A stretch of DNA of 35,580 nucleotides from an uncultured Lachnospiraceae bacterium (GTDB lineage: Bacteria; Bacillota; Clostridia; Lachnospirales; Lachnospiraceae): assembly GCA_949457475.1 (NCBI GenBank), contig CASUON010000003.1, positions 1 to 35,580 on the forward strand, read 5' to 3'. A model generated the notes under the pieces. That model had not been told where the DNA came from, ran no database searches, and saw nothing but the letters and a program-made list of their open reading frames with translations. This document shows, piece after piece, positions 33,335 through 35,580 of this stretch; position 1 is the stretch's first letter, and every line of letters starts with the position of its first letter. Position numbers and translations under genes: made by a program.

Positions 33335-33335
33335 T

Positions 33336-33776
33336 ATGCAAGAGGTCATTAGCAATGTATCTGTTTTTATAATGTTCAGTATTTGCACTATAGAAGATTT
33401 AAAAAACAAAAAAATTTGTACTTGGCAGCTGTTGTGTTTTTTTATAGAAGGGGTAATTTTACGATGTGCTATATGCCGGCAGCCATTGACCGACATTTTA
33501 TTAGGCATGATCCCGGGCGTCTTGTTGTTTTTGTTCTCATTTTTGTCACGTGGAAATATTGGGATTGGAGACGGCCTTTTATTACTAGTAACGGGGATAT
33601 TTCTGGGGGTGGCTGATACTGTTCGGGTTTTTATTTATGCCATAATTTTATGTTTTGGCTTTGCATTATATTTGTATTTAATAAAGAAAAAAAGCCGGCA
33701 TTATGAAATACCGTTTGTGCCATTTATGCTCGCAGCGTTTATATGTGTGAGTATGTTGGGAGGAACAAGCCAGTAG
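33336..33776 (+). CDS. Second A24 prepilin peptidase
   Basis: ATG 33336 has GGAGG five bases upstream (33326-33330), inside the end of the preceding gene. The ORF listed from GTG 33324 would start before that site. The 146-residue membrane protein carries CTIEDLKNKKICTWQL (first Asp) and GNIGIGDGLLLLVTGIFLG (the GxGD motif), with hydrophobic helices and a basic RHYEIPFVPFMLAAF end. This is the C-terminal consensus of prepilin peptidases (G.IPF.P.l..g). It is more AT-rich and clearly divergent from the first peptidase, so it is not a recent duplicate. Confidence 0.82.
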   Translation: MQEVISNVSVFIMFSICTIEDLKNKKICTWQLLCFFIEGVILRCAICRQPLTDILLGMIPGVLLFLFSFLSRGNIGIGDGLLLLVTGIFLGVADTVRVFIYAIILCFGFALYLYLIKKKSRHYEIPFVPFMLAAFICVSMLGGTSQ

Positions 33777-33989
33777 CAATATATGCGGGGAAAAATAAAT
33801 GAGCATTGTTCTATCATGGGAAACATAAGCCAGCATTGTTTTGTGTGTAAAGATATGGTAAAAAATAATCTTAGCTTGTTTATGTGTAAAAATAGCATAT
33901 AAAAATGTGGATAACATAAGCCATTCGTTTATATTTTTTTAGATATCATGTAAAAGTGTGGATAACATTGGAGGGGGGATACGTTCGGG
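33777..33989. other. 213-bp AT-rich gap with two DnaA boxes
   Basis: No gene. It holds two short ACATAAGCCA repeats (near 33824 and 33914) and two perfect TGTGGATAA 9-mers. It interrupts an otherwise tight operon and may contain an internal promoter, although I see no convincing -35/-10 pair. Confidence 0.55.
33906..33965 (-). promoter_or_regulatory. Pair of perfect DnaA-box sequences
   Basis: TGTGGATAA at 33906-33914 and 33957-33965 is the reverse complement of the DnaA box TTATCCACA. The two are in the same orientation, 51 bp apart, with an AT-rich spacer (TTTATATTTTTTTAGATATCAT). They lie directly before the short TadE-like gene. Confidence 0.5.
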
Positions 33990-34202
33990 ATGAAAGCAAG
34001 TTTTACAGTAGAGGCAGCAATTATAGTACCGATGATTTTATTTACAATTGCTGGGGGAATCCAAGTTGGATACGATATGTTTGAGGATGCAAAAAAGTGT
34101 ACAAAAATAGAAGAAGGGCTGGTTAAATTGGATGCGGTAAATATTGTGCGTAATAAGACCATTGTACAAGAAGCAAGCGATGTAATAAAAGGGGATAAAT
34201 AA
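33990..34202 (+). CDS. Short TadE-like pseudopilin
   Basis: A 70-residue protein: MKASFTVEAAIIVPMILFTIAGGIQVGYDMFEDAKK and a charged helical tail. It shares the KASFTVEAA(V/I)(V/I)(L/V)P start with the 330-residue protein two genes upstream, including the +5 Glu of type IVb prepilins. GGAGGGGGG lies about 11 bases upstream. A minor pilin is the best guess. Confidence 0.78.
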   Translation: MKASFTVEAAIIVPMILFTIAGGIQVGYDMFEDAKKCTKIEEGLVKLDAVNIVRNKTIVQEASDVIKGDK

Positions 34203-34222
34203 GCGGGAAGGGGGTCGCCAGA

Positions 34223-35473
34223 GTGAAACCATTAGCAGAATATAGCCGTGGATTGAATCATAGTAATTTAATATTAACGGCGCAGGCCGAAGAAGGGCGA
34301 GCGCAGAATGATTGCGTAGAAATGTTCCATTATAATGATTTACCTTCTTTTTTATCTATGTGGACGCAGCAAAAAGATGGCATCAGGCAATATTGTTATA
34401 ACATTACGAGCAAGAGGTCATTGCAGCAGCTGCTGGAATATAAAATATTAGATGATAAATTATTATTATATTTATTTAATTCATTTGACCAGGCATGCAC
34501 ACAAGCGGAAGATTATTTACTGACAGAAAATGATATCCTGCTCGACCCCGAAATGATTTTTTTAGAAAGCGAATCAGAGAAAGTATGGTATTGCTATTTG
34601 CCGGGGTATTATGCAGGAAATCATAAAGACAGCTGTCAACAATTTCAGGAATTTATGGAATATCTGCTTCAACATTTGGACCATAAAAATGAACAGGCTG
34701 TGCAGCTTGCCTATAGTGTTTACCAGGCTGTTACAGAAGAGCAGGTCGCGTTCCATGAAGTGCTCATCCGTATTCGGGAAGGAAGGTTCGAACATGTATT
34801 TGCACAAAAACATACCACTACTACAGGGTCTGGGCAAAAGCCGGATGAAATACAAATTTCAAAACCAGTTTCCAGCCAAAAGGAAGTTCTAAAAGATAAA
34901 CAGATAAGGGGCCAAATACATAATCCGTCCATTCAAAAATGTAAAAAAATAGAAACGGAACAGGAGCAAAGGGATGGCTCAACAGAATTGACTAGATTAA
35001 AGCAAAAAGAAACGTCCAAAAAACAAGCCGCAGAAAAATTAAAAAATCTGCTGCGCAAGAAAATATATACGAACAGCTACCTGAACCAGGAAGAAGAATC
35101 GATTTTTGAAGAACATACAAATACAGAAGAAATGGAAGAAATTCGTCCGACCGTTTGCATGGCAGCAGTTGATCAAGAAGTGCAAAACCAATTTATTTAC
35201 CAAGGAGTTGACCGTACCAGGGATTTCCATTGTATAGAAGGGAAAATGATTTTAGGCAGCAAGCAGGAAGAATGCGATATCTGTATCCCGTTTCCAATGG
35301 TCAGCAGGGTACATGCTAGGGTAGAAGTGAATGAACAGGGTGTTTTTTTAGAAGATATGAATTCTACAAACGGTACGCAGATTAATGGGGAATTATTAAA
35401 ATACCGTGAAAAATATAAGCTTAATAAGGGGGATATTGTTAGCCTGGCAGGAGAAAATTATTGTTTTCATTGA
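34223..35473 (+). CDS. DUF6382-FHA domain protein
   Basis: A 416-residue protein starting at GTG after GAAGGGGG. Residues ~1-190 match DUF6382 as I know it (YNITSKRSLQQLLEYKIL, LLYLFNSFDQACTQAEDYLLTENDILLDPEMIFLE). A charged, Lys/Gln-rich linker (~190-325) follows. The C-terminal FHA domain (~335-416) shows MILGSKQEECDICIPFPMVSRVHARVEV and LEDMNSTNGTQINGELL. The phosphothreonine-binding Ser-Arg-x-His and Asn-(G-T) residues are intact. It reads Ser/Thr phosphorylation, so an Hanks-type kinase elsewhere may control the pilus. No transmembrane segment is seen. Confidence 0.87.
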   Translation: MKPLAEYSRGLNHSNLILTAQAEEGRAQNDCVEMFHYNDLPSFLSMWTQQKDGIRQYCYNITSKRSLQQLLEYKILDDKLLLYLFNSFDQACTQAEDYLLTENDILLDPEMIFLESESEKVWYCYLPGYYAGNHKDSCQQFQEFMEYLLQHLDHKNEQAVQLAYSVYQAVTEEQVAFHEVLIRIREGRFEHVFAQKHTTTTGSGQKPDEIQISKPVSSQKEVLKDKQIRGQIHNPSIQKCKKIETEQEQRDGSTELTRLKQKETSKKQAAEKLKNLLRKKIYTNSYLNQEEESIFEEHTNTEEMEEIRPTVCMAAVDQEVQNQFIYQGVDRTRDFHCIEGKMILGSKQEECDICIPFPMVSRVHARVEVNEQGVFLEDMNSTNGTQINGELLKYREKYKLNKGDIVSLAGENYCFH

Positions 35474-35580
35474 CAGAAGCAGATGACCATGGTATGTTTT
35501 TTTCATCTGAGTGGAAGAGAAAGCAAGAGCGTGTTTGAAAAATCATTCCCGCCATCTGCACTCCCCATTTCGCGGAGAAT
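35474..35580. other. Terminal intergenic segment
   Basis: It holds a weak hairpin GCAGATGA...TCATCTGA (35479-35510) with T residues in its loop, not a standard terminator. The last ~55 bases (from GCGTGTTTGAAAAATCATTC) look like part of an interspersed non-coding repeat; see findings. No gene is supported. Confidence 0.4.

Noticed and set aside
33678-33917. 79-residue reverse-strand ORF rich in His, Phe and Tyr
   Set aside because: It overlaps the end of the second prepilin peptidase and AT-rich repeats; no ribosome binding site or recognised pattern.
33906-33965. Replication origin
   Set aside because: Two DnaA boxes alone are too few. No dnaA, dnaN, gyrase or larger box cluster is near, and the gap lies inside an operon.

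Overview
The window looks like a chromosomal segment of a motile, low-to-moderate GC anaerobic Clostridium relative, most likely Lachnospiraceae. The evidence is a flagellin with its FliS-like chaperone, Fe-S enzymes, a BofA/YaaL pair, Gram-positive Shine-Dalgarno sequences, and a Tad pilus locus with Lachnospiraceae-type accessory proteins (DUF5702, DUF6382-FHA) and no outer-membrane secretin. No database was searched. All family names come from reading the motifs in the supplied translations.

Layout. (1) 1-1100: three tRNA genes (Asn, Glu, Cys) flank a truncated DUF262 (GmrS/DndB-like) gene, which looks like the remnant of a defence gene lost from a tRNA cluster. (2) 1197-4547: a DUF445 membrane protein, a secreted Big2/repeat surface protein with its own promoter and strong terminator, and a small reverse-strand hypothetical gene. 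(3) 4550-11105: metabolic and housekeeping genes, namely a DUF362/2x[4Fe-4S] protein, a divergent PurM-like AIR-synthase-fold protein, a coiled-coil protein and an aconitase-family hydratase closed by a 20-bp-stem terminator. (4) 11123-18782: an AI-2E-type transporter with a degenerate tandem-repeat tail, a 1131-residue TPR/low-complexity/P-loop protein, and the glycogen branching enzyme glgB. (5) 18825-24703: a flagellar block (DUF6240/FliK-like protein, flagellin, FliS-like chaperone), with sigma-28-like promoters in front of it. (6) 24702-25364: yaaL-like (DUF2508, reverse strand) and bofA-like. (7) 25401-35473: one long co-directional Tad/Flp pilus operon with prepilin peptidase, TadZ, TadA, TadB, TadC, Flp pilin, DUF5702, a TadE-like protein with a duplicated Cys/His module, a second prepilin peptidase, a short TadE-like pseudopilin and an FHA protein.

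How the genes fit together. The Tad genes form a complete cytoplasmic and inner-membrane pilus machine: ATPase TadA, platform TadB/TadC, localiser TadZ, pilin Flp, pseudopilins, two aspartic prepilin peptidases and an FHA phospho-reader. The flagellar genes form a late-class (sigma-28) module with flagellin, chaperone and a hook-length-control-like protein.

The signals most worth a second look are these. A conserved, alternately pairing RNA element lies in the leaders of two unrelated genes (DUF362 and the AI-2E transporter). Three TA(A/T)G-N15-GCCGA sigma-28-like sites include one before glgB. The first Tad gene appears to start at ATT and is preceded by a 14-bp tandem-repeat leader. The flagellin leader carries tandem 40-bp hairpin repeats. 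A 39-bp repeat tract decays across the stop codon of the transporter gene. The Tad locus has unusual architecture (TadC ectodomain, duplicated YH..C..CxxC module, two peptidases), and two perfect DnaA boxes lie 51 bp apart inside it.
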